The notes beneath the pieces are model-generated. The model searched no databases. It was not told the DNA's origin and saw nothing but the letters and a program-made list of their open reading frames with translations. Shown here piece by piece: positions 8,206 to 17,868 of a stretch of 64,000 bases of DNA. The stretch covers positions 62,001-126,000 of the forward strand of contig JAHQVJ010000013.1 in assembly GCA_019634415.1 (NCBI GenBank), read 5' to 3'. Numbering within the stretch: position 1 is the stretch's first letter; each line of letters starts with the position of its first letter. The DNA is from Myxococcales bacterium (GTDB lineage: Bacteria; Myxococcota_A; UBA796; GCA-2862545). The position numbers and the translations under genes are program-made.

Positions 8206-10053
8206 CTACGGGTTGCTTCCTCCGCAGCCGATGGCGTCACAGGTGATGGTGGTCGAGCCCTGGAACTGCAGCACGTAGGTGGCCTTCGAGAACTCGCTCG
8301 GGAAGCCCTGTGCGAGACTGTAGGGATCGTTGGCGGTACCGAGCTTGCCGAAGTCCGTGTACGACAACGACAGATCGCCGGCGGCGCCGGGTGACGTCGA
8401 CATGTGGATCGCTGCGGAGTTCCTCCCCGACTGGTTGTTCGTCACGCTGCCCGACCACATCCACACCTCGGTCCGCGACGCCATGAGGAGGGCCGAGCCG
8501 ACCTCGGAGGTGTTGTCGGTGAAGGAGACGTTGCTCAGATCGGCCAGGGCGTCGAGCCCCAGCACCATCCCGCCACCGTGGACCTCGGCCTCGTTTCCGT
8601 CGAAGACGCAGGAAGACAGCGACATGTCGCACGCGCCGATCACGTACAGGCCGCCTCCGTACGTGGCCGTCCCGCCCTCGAAGTTCACCCCCGACAGCGT
8701 CATGGGGAGGTTGGCGGTCTCGCAGAACACGTGCAGCCCTCCGCCCTTGCCGGCCGTCTGGTTGCTCTGGAGCAGGCCGCCGGTCCACTGTGTGCCTCCC
8801 GCGGAGTCGACCACCACGGCGGCGGCCCCTCCCCAGGCGGCGAGCAGGTTCGGGTCGTCGGCCTGGTTGTTCGTCCAGGTGGTGAGCTCGGCCTGCACGG
8901 TCCCGAAGCCCTCCACGTAGAGGCCTCCACCCACCGTGGCGATGTTTCCGTCGAAGGTGCTGCGCGTCAGGTCCAGCTCGTCCTCCGTGGTACCCGACAG
9001 GCTCGAGGCCAGCAGCGCTCCCCCCTCGTGGATGGCGCGATTTCCCAGGAAGTCCACGTCGTCGAAGGTGCTGGGAGCCAGCACCATCACAGCGCCACCG
9101 TCGTCGGCCTCGTTGTCGTCGAACAGGTCGTTCGTGCTGTACACGCCTCCGTCCGCGAAGGCCGCGCCTCCGGCGTCCGTGGCGGAGTTGTCGTCGAAGA
9201 TGCTGTCGCTCGAGTTCAGTCCGCCGTAGGCGTAGATGGCGCCGCCGCGAAAGGCGTCGTTCGACGCGAACGTGGAGCCCAGGACGTCCACCTGAACGGC
9301 CAGGATGGCGCCGCCGTATCCGAAGGTCTGATCGGCGTCGTTGTGCTCCAGGAGGCTGTCCTGCAGTGCCACCGTGCTGGCTGCCACCACACCCCCGTTC
9401 TGCGCGCTGTTCTTCCGGGCGATGACGTCCATCAGCGCCACCGTGCCCCACAGCTCCGGTCCCTCGGGGTTGGCGCCCGACACCACGCCGCCTTGCTCGC
9501 CCTGCCCGCCGGTGAGGGTGAGGTGCTGCAGCGTGAGCATGGCCTGGGAATCCGACAGCTGGAACAGGGGACCCTCGCCTGTCCCATGAAGCACCACGGC
9601 GGCACGGTCTTGCACCTGGGAGCGCACGGTGACGGTGTGGGGCACCTCGACGGTCTGCACCACGTGTTCGCCGGTGCACACGTCCACCACCTCGTCGAAG
9701 GCGGCGGCTGCCACCGCCTCCTCCAGCGTGTCGAAGGCTCGGTCACCGAGGAGTGCCACGGGGGAGGGCGTTCTCGGATCGCAGTCGTCGTCGATCCCTC
9801 CGCATCGCCTCGGTGCGCCCGGATACACGCTCGGGTCTCCGTCGTCGCAGTCTCCGTCGTTGGGCACTGCGGTCTCGTCGCCGACGCACAGCGGCTGGCT
9901 CCGGTCTCCGAAGCCGTCCTCGTCGAGGTCGGCGAAGGCGGGCTCGCAGGGCTCGCTGGTGGGCGGAGGGGACTCCGACGTGCCCTCGGTGGTCGAGGCG
10001 CCCGTCAAGCAGCCCGCGCCTATCAGCCAGATCCCGATCGCCGCTGCTCGCAT
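8206..10053 (-). CDS. MopE-like lipoprotein with right-handed beta-helix/polymorphic OMP-type repeats
   Basis: Lipobox LIGAGC; DLDEDGFGD and CDDGDPSVYPGAPRRCGGIDDDCD; many GGAxxxxG repeats. Confidence 0.75.
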   Translation of the reverse strand: MRAAAIGIWLIGAGCLTGASTTEGTSESPPPTSEPCEPAFADLDEDGFGDRSQPLCVGDETAVPNDGDCDDGDPSVYPGAPRRCGGIDDDCDPRTPSPVALLGDRAFDTLEEAVAAAAFDEVVDVCTGEHVVQTVEVPHTVTVRSQVQDRAAVVLHGTGEGPLFQLSDSQAMLTLQHLTLTGGQGEQGGVVSGANPEGPELWGTVALMDVIARKNSAQNGGVVAASTVALQDSLLEHNDADQTFGYGGAILAVQVDVLGSTFASNDAFRGGAIYAYGGLNSSDSIFDDNSATDAGGAAFADGGVYSTNDLFDDNEADDGGAVMVLAPSTFDDVDFLGNRAIHEGGALLASSLSGTTEDELDLTRSTFDGNIATVGGGLYVEGFGTVQAELTTWTNNQADDPNLLAAWGGAAAVVVDSAGGTQWTGGLLQSNQTAGKGGGLHVFCETANLPMTLSGVNFEGGTATYGGGLYVIGACDMSLSSCVFDGNEAEVHGGGMVLGLDALADLSNVSFTDNTSEVGSALLMASRTEVWMWSGSVTNNQSGRNSAAIHMSTSPGAAGDLSLSYTDFGKLGTANDPYSLAQGFPSEFSKATYVLQFQGSTTITCDAIGCGGSNP

Positions 10054-10080
10054 GGTGCCTCCGGACCGCAGTGTAGCGGC

Positions 10081-10860
10081 TCAGCGCACCTCGGCTGAGG
10101 CGGGAATCAACTCGCGCCGCATCTCGAGCTGCTCCAGGGTGCCGTCGGGGCCCTCGATCTCCATCCGTCCCAGCGTGCCCTCGTGGCCGAGGCTGGTGGC
10201 GAGGAAGTCCTCCTGGCTCATCCCCGCCACGTCCACGCCGTCCATGGTGAGGATCAGATCGCCGCTGCGAAGCCCCGCATCGTGGGCGGGGGTGTCGGGG
10301 TGGACCTGCAGCACCAAGACACCATCCTCGCGAGGCTGGAAGCGAAAGCCGAAGCCGGCGGACCCCCCGCGGGGCAAGCGCAGGACCACCTCGATGTCGT
10401 CGCCAGGGACCGGGTCGACGGCCACCGCGGGCCCCGGGCGCTCCAGGAGACCCTGGACCCGCCACGCGCGCACGTCGCAGGGCTGGGCCGGCATGCGGAT
10501 CTCGAAGGTTCGATCGTGGCTCGGAATCCCCACGCGGCGCGCGCAGGCCCGCACCCAGACGCTGGCTCCCTGGAAGTCGCCCTCCACCACCCCGTGGATC
10601 CGCACCAGGGCCGCAGCCTCGCGCTCTGGAGGGGGCTCCTCGGGCGCCTCGCTCGGGGCGTCGGGGGCGACGCGCGGCGCAGGTGGGGTGGGGGGCGCTG
10701 GCGCCGATGGCACCGGTGCCTGCCGTGCGGGCTGCAAGGCCATGGCCGGGCGCACCGTGACCCGAGGCTCGGCAGGCACGCGAAACGCCCACCACGCCGC
10801 CACCAAGGCGATGGCCAGCAGCGCCGCGAGCACTGGCCACCTCACGCGGTCCTGGTGCAC
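10081..10860 (-). CDS. Membrane-anchored PDZ-domain protein
   Basis: N-terminal TM, Pro/Ala-rich linker, C-terminal PDZ-like VHPDTPAHDAGLRSGDLILTMDGVDVAGM. Confidence 0.7.
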   Translation of the reverse strand: MHQDRVRWPVLAALLAIALVAAWWAFRVPAEPRVTVRPAMALQPARQAPVPSAPAPPTPPAPRVAPDAPSEAPEEPPPEREAAALVRIHGVVEGDFQGASVWVRACARRVGIPSHDRTFEIRMPAQPCDVRAWRVQGLLERPGPAVAVDPVPGDDIEVVLRLPRGGSAGFGFRFQPREDGVLVLQVHPDTPAHDAGLRSGDLILTMDGVDVAGMSQEDFLATSLGHEGTLGRMEIEGPDGTLEQLEMRRELIPASAEVR

Positions 10861-10887
10861 TTCAGCCTCCGACTGCCATTGTACGGG

Positions 10888-11784
10888 TCAGGAGTCCGGG
10901 AGGCGACGGGGACCTGCCCACATGCGCAGGTAGATCGACAGGAACGACGGCGCCGGATCCTTCGGATCGATGTGGGCCGGCAGATGGATCCACGGCAGCG
11001 TGGGGCTCCGGTGATGCACCAGGTGCAGGTGGTAGTTCAGGAAGATGGCCTGGACCACCGGGTTCACGTGCAGGTTCCAGGCGCCCTCGCGCACGTCCAG
11101 GGGGGACCAGGCGTGATCGGCGTACTGCAGCGCGGACCAGTTCAGCGCGAAGGCCGCGTAGCAGGCCGCCCAGCCCGCCACGGTGCCGCCCAAGACGACG
11201 AACAAGGTGGCTTGCAGCGCCATGCTCGCAGCGATCTCCAGGCGCAGCGTGGTGCGCTCGGCCGCCAGCAGCCCACCCACCATCGCGTTGGCGCTGGTCT
11301 GGTCGGCGAACCGGTTGGCCGCGGCCTCGAGCAAGCGTGGCGCGACCAGATAGGCCAGGCAGCCCAGCGGTGACAGCACCCAGAAGAAGCCCGTCAGCAG
11401 GCCGTACCACTGGATCACCTTGAGCACGGCGCTGTCGTCGGGGCCGATCCAGTCGAACCGCTCCACCTCGGACCGGTTGCGGCGGTGATGGCCCAGGTGG
11501 GCGGCTCGCTGAAAGCCGAATCCCGTCGGGAAGAAGGCGGCGAGCCACCGCCCGAGCCAGGCGTTCGTGCGCGCGCTCGGGTGGAGCACGCCGTGCACCG
11601 CCTCGTGCAGCAGCGAGAACACGGTGTTGCCGAGGAAGCTGAAGGACACGGCCGCAGCGGCCAGCTCCCACCCCGTGCGGGCGTGGGAGGCGCACCACAA
11701 CAAGGCCACACAGCCGCTCGTCGCGGCGGCGACCAGGACCAGGTTGAGCCGAGTGGGGATTCGCGCCCCGTCGGGCGGGCTCAC
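10888..11784 (-). CDS. Fatty acid desaturase family membrane protein
   Basis: Three histidine boxes: LLHEAVHG, HLGHHRRN, YHLHLVHHRSP. Confidence 0.8.
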   Translation of the reverse strand: MSPPDGARIPTRLNLVLVAAATSGCVALLWCASHARTGWELAAAAVSFSFLGNTVFSLLHEAVHGVLHPSARTNAWLGRWLAAFFPTGFGFQRAAHLGHHRRNRSEVERFDWIGPDDSAVLKVIQWYGLLTGFFWVLSPLGCLAYLVAPRLLEAAANRFADQTSANAMVGGLLAAERTTLRLEIAASMALQATLFVVLGGTVAGWAACYAAFALNWSALQYADHAWSPLDVREGAWNLHVNPVVQAIFLNYHLHLVHHRSPTLPWIHLPAHIDPKDPAPSFLSIYLRMWAGPRRLPDS

Positions 11785-12398
11785 CGCCGCCGGCCCAGCA
11801 GGAATCCGAGGATCAGTCCGCCCACCCCACCGACGGCCAGGCCGCCGCCGCCGGCGATCGCCAGCCAGCGCTGAGCCTCGTTCAGCAGGACGTTGTCGAA
11901 GGCCGGAAGGGAGGAATGCACCGCGACGATCTGCCAGGCACCGTCATCCCGCACGAGGGTGGCCGACCAGCGGGTATCCAACGCGATCTCCGAGCCGTCC
12001 GAGAAGGTGTAGGTGTCGAGGCTGGGACCCCAGGCAATGGCGGTGTTGCCCCCATTGTGGAAGATCGACAGCTCGTCGCTCTGCACGTCGAAGTCGAACT
12101 CCTCGATCAGCGCCTCCTCGCCCACGAGCATACGCTCTGCGTAGCCGCGGATGCCGTCGCCTCCACGAGCCACCTCGCCGGTGGTGGTGGTGAGCACGAT
12201 GTTCGGATGCACCGTGGCCACGAGTCCGTCGATGTCGCGCCCCGCGAGGGCCGACAGCAGGGCGGCCCGCACCTCGCGAAGCTCCTCGTGGAGCTGCTCC
12301 TCGGAGACGGGGGGCGGGGCTGCGGGGGCGGCCTCCGTGGGGGCTTCTGTGGGGAGGTCCTGGGCAACGGCCTGCAGGCACAGCGCGGCGATCAGCAT
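11781..12398 (-). CDS. SnoaL/NTF2-like exported protein with C-terminal TM and RRR tail
   Basis: Signal peptide; DUF4440/SnoaL-like middle part; C-terminal AGGGGLAVGGVGGLILGFLLGRRR. ATGA overlap with the desaturase. Confidence 0.5.
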   Translation of the reverse strand: MLIAALCLQAVAQDLPTEAPTEAAPAAPPPVSEEQLHEELREVRAALLSALAGRDIDGLVATVHPNIVLTTTTGEVARGGDGIRGYAERMLVGEEALIEEFDFDVQSDELSIFHNGGNTAIAWGPSLDTYTFSDGSEIALDTRWSATLVRDDGAWQIVAVHSSLPAFDNVLLNEAQRWLAIAGGGGLAVGGVGGLILGFLLGRRR

Positions 12399-12419
12399 GG
12401 TGACGACTCCTGCGTCACT

Positions 12420-13352
12420 CTATTCCAACGCGTTCTGCAGCCAGGCGAAGATGCCGTAGAACACCGTCGAGAGCAGCGGTGTGCGCAGGTAGTGGCTGGC
12501 TCCCCAGACGGGGTAGACGTGGCCTGGGGCCATCGCGTCGAGCAGCAGGCCGTAGCCATCGTTGGGCCCCAGCGGCGCCAGGTGGCCGTGCCGCGTAGCG
12601 ATGGTGCCGGAGAGGTGGCTCCGCAGCGGGAAGCCCACCACGGTGACCACGGGCACCCCTTCGGGCACGTCGCAGGAACCCTCGAGCAGCGGCGCTCGCC
12701 AGGAGAGCCCGTCGATGAACCCCGTGTCGATCTGGCGCAGCATCATCATCAATCGCACCAGCCACCAGGTGGTCCGGTGCCGGCGTCCCCAGTCGAGCAG
12801 CGGCGTGCCCTGCAGCAGGCCACCGAGGTTCACCCAGGCGCCGAGGGCGTCGCGGTGGGGGCCTGGCTCGCGCAGCGCCACCTTCAGCTCGGCGGCCGCC
12901 TTGCTGGCCGTGGTGAGGATCACCGAGCGAGGCGGGTGCTGGGCCAGCGCCTGTTGCAGCACCGTGCTGTTGGCCGAGATCGACGCCGTGCTGCCCAGCT
13001 CGATCAGGCCCGAGTCCATCCCCAGATCCTCGGCGATGTGGCGGAGCACGGCACCGTCGCCGCCGTACTCGGGGCGCTCCCGCCACCCTGCTGCGGGCGC
13101 CACCAACAGCGTGCCCAGGCTCGGCAGGTGGGTGTCGGGGGTGGGCTGGAACGCGTCCACGGCGTCGATGAACGCGCGATGCTCGCGCCGGGCCCACTGG
13201 TAGAGAACCGCCGTGGCCAGGTCCACGCCCTCACGGGCCGTCAGCTCCACCATCGAGGCGTGGCTGGGAGCCGAGCCATCGGCAGGGGCGATCTGGGGCA
13301 GCCGCTCGGCTGCCTCCCAGAGGAGCTGCGTCTCGTTGACCATGGGGAGCAT
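12420..13352 (-). CDS. Alpha/beta hydrolase-like protein
   Basis: Internal Met (MLPMVNET...) is the plausible start of the 531-aa ORF; SVILTTASKAAAELK and C-terminal GHVYPVWGASHYLRTP resemble hydrolase/esterase folds. Confidence 0.4.
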   Translation of the reverse strand: MLPMVNETQLLWEAAERLPQIAPADGSAPSHASMVELTAREGVDLATAVLYQWARREHRAFIDAVDAFQPTPDTHLPSLGTLLVAPAAGWRERPEYGGDGAVLRHIAEDLGMDSGLIELGSTASISANSTVLQQALAQHPPRSVILTTASKAAAELKVALREPGPHRDALGAWVNLGGLLQGTPLLDWGRRHRTTWWLVRLMMMLRQIDTGFIDGLSWRAPLLEGSCDVPEGVPVVTVVGFPLRSHLSGTIATRHGHLAPLGPNDGYGLLLDAMAPGHVYPVWGASHYLRTPLLSTVFYGIFAWLQNALE

Positions 13353-13383
13353 GGCGCCGCTGGTATCCTGCGCGCGGAGGAAG

Positions 13384-15075
13384 ATGGCCGTCGAGACGCC
13401 TCGAGTGTTGATCGTGACGGGCACGATGCTGGCGGTGGACGAGGGCTCCGTGTGGCGCGCCCTGGCCCGGCAGCTCGCGTCGATGCGGGCGTCGAGTGGA
13501 CCGTGGCTGGATCTCCGCCTGAAGCTGCTGGCCGTGCGCGAGCTGCTGGCACAGCGCGCACTGCGCAGGCGGGGGGGGGCCTGGTCGGCCACGGTGGATC
13601 GCCTGTTCACCGACGACGCGCCCGCTACCCCCGAGCTCACCGAGGTAGTGCTGGCCACGCTGCTGGAGGCCCGCGGGCTGCCCTGGGAGGCGACCACCTG
13701 GGCGCGCCTCGCCTCGGATCGAGTCGAGTGCTCTCGGCTGCTCGACCGGTGCTCGGTGGTGTTCGCGTCCACCACGCTGCTGCGCGACCTCTCCGAGCTA
13801 CAGCCCTTGGTGGCCCTGCTCCGGCGACCCGGCAACCGCATCGTGGTGGGGGGAGCGCTGGCGCCGCTGCTGCCGCCCACGTGGCCGGGCTCGCCCCACA
13901 TCGACGTGCTCGCCGTGGGGGAGGGGGAGCGCCTGCTCGACTCGCTGGCGGACTGGGTTCGGGGTGCGCCGCTCCGGCCTCCTCCCGGGGGGAACGTGAG
14001 GCGAGTGGGCGTCACCCAGGTCGTGACGGCGGGGCCCTCGCCGAGCCGCTCGCTCGACGATCTGCCACGCCCGGACTGGCGTCTCGCCGAGCGCTACCAC
14101 GGTCGGCCCTTGGAGCACGTCTACTACGAGAGCGTGCGGGGCTGCCCCTACCGCTGCAGCTTCTGCAACTACCCCTACCTGTTCGCCGACACGCGCTTCC
14201 GCACCAAGTCCGCCTCCCGGATCGCGGACGACTGGGAGGCCTATGCGCGGGCCGGGGTGAAGACCATCACCTGCCTCGACAGCTTGTTCACCGTGCCCCC
14301 CAAGCGGCTCGACGAGCTGTGTGCGCTGCTCGTGGAGCGGGACCTCGATCTCGAGTGGATCTGCTACGCGCGTGCCGACGATCTGACGGACCCAGCGAGG
14401 GTGCAGCGGATGCGGGCCGCGGGCTGCATCCAGGTACAGATCGGCATCGAGTCCGGCGACCCGGGTCAGCTGAAGCGCATGGACAAGCGCTGCGACGTGG
14501 AGCAGGGCAAGGCGGCCATCGCGCTGTGTCGGGAGCACGGCATCACCACGCTGTGCACGTTCATCGTGGGATTTCCTGGGGAGACCGCCAGCAGCCTCCA
14601 GGCCACCCTCGACTTCGTGCTGGAGGCGCAGCCCGACTTCTACTACCTCGCACCATTCACCACGCGGGTGCTCGGCGTGCCGATCTTGTCCGAGGCCTCA
14701 CGTGCCGAGCACGCCATCGAGACGAGCCAGGGCATCTCCTCGTCGGCGCCGTACTGGCGCCACGCCACCATGTCGTGTGCCGATCTCGCGGCTCCCCTCG
14801 AGTCCCTCAATCGCCAGATCGTGCAGGCCGGCGCGAGCCTCGATGCGACCTTGTTCTACCTGGCCACGCGCCGATACCGTCCCGCCGACAAGCCCGATCT
14901 GCTGGCGTTTCAGCGGGAGGCTGCGCAGGCCAGTCCGTGGCTGCGCCGAGGGCTGACGCGGCTCGGCCGGTGGGTTCAGACCCGGCTGGAGCGCGATCAG
15001 GAGCGCGTGCTCACCAGGGGGCAGCCCCCGGCAGGCACGATGAGCACCAGCCGGCGGGCCGGCGTGGGGCGGTAG
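13384..15075 (+). CDS. B12-binding-type radical SAM protein
   Basis: CPYRCSFC cluster motif preceded by a VVGGALAP...VLAVGEGE B12-domain-like region. Confidence 0.8.
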   Translation: MAVETPRVLIVTGTMLAVDEGSVWRALARQLASMRASSGPWLDLRLKLLAVRELLAQRALRRRGGAWSATVDRLFTDDAPATPELTEVVLATLLEARGLPWEATTWARLASDRVECSRLLDRCSVVFASTTLLRDLSELQPLVALLRRPGNRIVVGGALAPLLPPTWPGSPHIDVLAVGEGERLLDSLADWVRGAPLRPPPGGNVRRVGVTQVVTAGPSPSRSLDDLPRPDWRLAERYHGRPLEHVYYESVRGCPYRCSFCNYPYLFADTRFRTKSASRIADDWEAYARAGVKTITCLDSLFTVPPKRLDELCALLVERDLDLEWICYARADDLTDPARVQRMRAAGCIQVQIGIESGDPGQLKRMDKRCDVEQGKAAIALCREHGITTLCTFIVGFPGETASSLQATLDFVLEAQPDFYYLAPFTTRVLGVPILSEASRAEHAIETSQGISSSAPYWRHATMSCADLAAPLESLNRQIVQAGASLDATLFYLATRRYRPADKPDLLAFQREAAQASPWLRRGLTRLGRWVQTRLERDQERVLTRGQPPAGTMSTSRRAGVGR

Positions 15076-16205
15076 CCCGGAGCGAGCTCGGTGTGGAGCT
15101 GTTCGAGCAGGGTGCCGAGCACGACCTGCATCTGGCGCATCGCGAAGGGGCGTCCCACACACGTGCGCGCGCCGAGCCCGAAGGGGAACCATCCCTGGGG
15201 CGGGAGGTCTTGCTCGAACCGGGTGGGATCGAATCGCTCGGGCTCCGCCCAAACGGCCGGGTTGTGGTGGACGAGCCAGCTGCAGGGCGCCACGCGCTGT
15301 CCGGCAGCCACCTCGAAGCCGGCCAGCTGAACCGGACGTCGGGCCACCCGCGTGAGGTGCACCACCACCGGGCACAGCCGCATGGACTCGCGCAGGCAGG
15401 CGTCCAGCCACGTTGGCTCGGCGCGAGCGCGCAGCGTGTGTCCGTGCGCGTGCAGGTGGGCGAGGGCCCAGCTCATCTGGGCGGCCGCGGTGTCGTGGCC
15501 GAACAGGAGCAAGGCCAGCACCTCCGTGACCAGCACCTCGCGCTCCAAGCCATCCGCTCGCGCCGCCAGCTCCGCCACGAGACCCTCGCCCGCGTCCATG
15601 CGCTCGAGGCACCATGCGCGCAGGGCGTCTCTGCGGCGCAGGGCTCGGCCCCAGGCCGTCCATGGCCCCCAGTCGCGCTGTAGCGGTCGCAGGAACAGCA
15701 TGAGCGGGCTGTCGAAGGAGCCCAGGAACTCCGCCACGAGGTGACGCGACCGACCCACCACCTCGGGGCGGTCTCCGAACATCACCCGCGAGATCGCATC
15801 CAGCGCGATGGTGTGGAGCAGGTCGAAGGCACGAAACCGCTGGGGCAGCGCGCGGGCGCGCTCTCGCGTCACGTGCTGCAGCATCTCGTCGTAGCGGGCG
15901 AGCACCGCTCCGCGGAAGTGCCGTGCCACCAGCTGCTTGCGCTGGGCGTGGGCGGCGCCGTCGAGCATGATGAGGGAGTCGTCCCCCATGATGGATCGAA
16001 GCCCCACCACGGCTCGGCCCGCGTCCAGCTCCGGGTGGTTCACGGCGGGGGCGATGGTCTCCGGATCGCCGAGGAACAGCGTGCGGCCGAGTACGGGTAG
16101 GTCGCGCACGAAGGTGTGCCGCCCTTCCTCCGCGGCGGCACGCCCCAGGAACCCGTAGGGATCCCGTAGCCAGGGAACCGTGTTTCGCACCGTGCCCAAC
16201 GACAT
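14997..16205 (-). CDS. Cytochrome P450
   Basis: GHDTAAAQMSWAL (I-helix), ACLRESMRLCPVV (ExxR), FGLGARTCVGRPFA heme-binding motif. Confidence 0.93.
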   Translation of the reverse strand: MSLGTVRNTVPWLRDPYGFLGRAAAEEGRHTFVRDLPVLGRTLFLGDPETIAPAVNHPELDAGRAVVGLRSIMGDDSLIMLDGAAHAQRKQLVARHFRGAVLARYDEMLQHVTRERARALPQRFRAFDLLHTIALDAISRVMFGDRPEVVGRSRHLVAEFLGSFDSPLMLFLRPLQRDWGPWTAWGRALRRRDALRAWCLERMDAGEGLVAELAARADGLEREVLVTEVLALLLFGHDTAAAQMSWALAHLHAHGHTLRARAEPTWLDACLRESMRLCPVVVHLTRVARRPVQLAGFEVAAGQRVAPCSWLVHHNPAVWAEPERFDPTRFEQDLPPQGWFPFGLGARTCVGRPFAMRQMQVVLGTLLEQLHTELAPGYRPTPARRLVLIVPAGGCPLVSTRS

Positions 16206-16219
16206 CGTCGATCGGAGGC

Positions 16220-17152
16220 TCACGGGAGCTGCTCCAGGAACGTCACGAAGGAGCGCAGGACGGCATCGGCCTGCAGTGCAGGCGGCGCGTCGAAGCGCAT
16301 GCCCCGCAGCACCTGTACGTCCTGTCGCAGGAACGACGTGTACAGCCAGCGGGCCACGAGCAGGCGTGCCCCCACGATCCTCGACTCCGCCGGCACGCCG
16401 AACAAGCAGCGCGCCACGGTGTGCTCCCCCTTCGGCAGCACGCCCATGAGCACCGCGCTGCGCGTGCGGCCCAGATCCACCTCGGCGAGCATCACGCTGC
16501 CTCCGTGGCACGACACGCACACGTCGATGTGGTCGCCGGACAGCCGCCGCATCACGCGGTCGGACAGGGCGCGTCCCGTGACGCGCGAGACGTACTTCAG
16601 CTGGTAGGTGGTGGGATCCACCGTGGTGGCCACGGGCTCTGTGCGCAGCTCCCGGCGATGCACCGTGCGCAGGTGCTGCATGTCGAACCCGTTGGTGATC
16701 AGTGGCGGCCAGGGGCAGCCCACCTCCACCGGCGGGCCGGCGGCCCACGCCGTGTGCTCCCGATCCTGCACCAGCAGCCGAGGCGGCGCGAAGGGCTCGC
16801 CGCTGCCGCAGAACACGAACACCCCTCCGAAGCGCTCCACCACGGGCCGGGTGCGCACGCGGGGCGCCCGGTCGGGCTCGTCGGGTGCGCCCGGCATCTC
16901 CACGCAGCGGCCCTGCAGGTCGTAGCGGAAGTGGTGCAGCCCGCAGCGGACGGAGTCGCCCTCGAGTCGGCCTGCGGCGAGATCCGCGCCCATGTGGGGG
17001 CAGCGCGCGTCCATCGCGAAGGCGGTGCCGTCGGAGCTGCGTCCCACCACCACGCGGAGCTCGCCGACGTCCACCGGCAGGAGGCGGGAGCGTCGCACCT
17101 CGGAGGCCGTGGCCACCAGGAACCAAGCGTTGGGGCGGGGGGGCAGGTTCAC
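16220..17152 (-). CDS. Rieske non-heme iron oxygenase
   Basis: Rieske motif CPHMGADLAAGRLEGDSVRCGLHH; mononuclear-iron-like NGFDMQHLRTVH. GTG start overlaps the btaB stop. Confidence 0.85.
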   Translation of the reverse strand: MNLPPRPNAWFLVATASEVRRSRLLPVDVGELRVVVGRSSDGTAFAMDARCPHMGADLAAGRLEGDSVRCGLHHFRYDLQGRCVEMPGAPDEPDRAPRVRTRPVVERFGGVFVFCGSGEPFAPPRLLVQDREHTAWAAGPPVEVGCPWPPLITNGFDMQHLRTVHRRELRTEPVATTVDPTTYQLKYVSRVTGRALSDRVMRRLSGDHIDVCVSCHGGSVMLAEVDLGRTRSAVLMGVLPKGEHTVARCLFGVPAESRIVGARLLVARWLYTSFLRQDVQVLRGMRFDAPPALQADAVLRSFVTFLEQLP

Positions 17153-17868
17153 GCGGGCTCCGCGGCCCTGCGACCCGCGAACACGTAGTAGGGGGCGCGC
17201 ATCACCGGCAGGTAGGGGATCTTCGCCCAGCCTTCGAACAGCTCGCCCGGTGCCAGCTCTGCCAGCCGCGCCACCATGGCGGGATCGGGCCGCACGTGGT
17301 CGCGCGCCAGCCCCGTCCTCCAGAACCAGCGGGTGAAAGCGCTGTGCGCGTCGCAGAGGTGGAAGTCCGCTGCAGCCAGGGTGCCGCCGCGGCGCAGCGC
17401 TGCGTGGGCGCGATGCAGGGCTGCCTGCCACTGCGGCATCATCGTGAGCGAGTAGAAGAACGTGACGCTGTCTGCCGGGCAGGGCGGCTCCCACGTGGAC
17501 GCATCGGCGTGCACCAGCTCCACGTTGCGCCATCCGTGGCGGGCGATGCGCCGGGCCGACGCCTGCAGCATGGAGCTGGAGATGTCCACGGCGTAGACCT
17601 TCTTCAGCCGCGGGATCTGCTCCGCCGCCCCCTCGAGGTTCAGCCCCGTTCCCGTTCCGTAGTCGATCCACACGCCTCCATCGTGCAGGCCAGCCGCCTG
17701 CAGCAGCCGAGGCCGCCCCTGCAGCATGCGCTCGCGCAGTGCGTCGTAGGTGGGGATCTGGGGTGCATAGAAGCGCTCCATGCGCTCCTCGTGCGTCGTC
17801 GCCGTCACCGAGGGGGTCACCAGCAGGTGGTACAGCGCCGTCATGTCGGTCCACAAGCCCATGGTCAC
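17149..17868 (-). CDS. btaB: BtaB-like S-adenosylmethionine methyltransferase (betaine lipid N-methylation)
   Basis: WIDYGTGTGLNLE SAM motif; VTFFYSLTMMPQW and AADFHLCD resemble the methyltransferase half of BTA1-type proteins; adjacent to btaA. Confidence 0.75.
   Translation of the reverse strand: MTMGLWTDMTALYHLLVTPSVTATTHEERMERFYAPQIPTYDALRERMLQGRPRLLQAAGLHDGGVWIDYGTGTGLNLEGAAEQIPRLKKVYAVDISSSMLQASARRIARHGWRNVELVHADASTWEPPCPADSVTFFYSLTMMPQWQAALHRAHAALRRGGTLAAADFHLCDAHSAFTRWFWRTGLARDHVRPDPAMVARLAELAPGELFEGWAKIPYLPVMRAPYYVFAGRRAAEPA

Noticed and set aside
11916-15683. 1255-aa plus-strand ORF
   Set aside because: Crosses several convincing genes on both strands in a shadow frame; no domain signatures.
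14997-17126. P450 ORF extended to 709 aa as a possible Rieske-P450 fusion
   Set aside because: The N-terminal 300 residues are an out-of-frame reading of the Rieske gene; the P450 starts near 16205.
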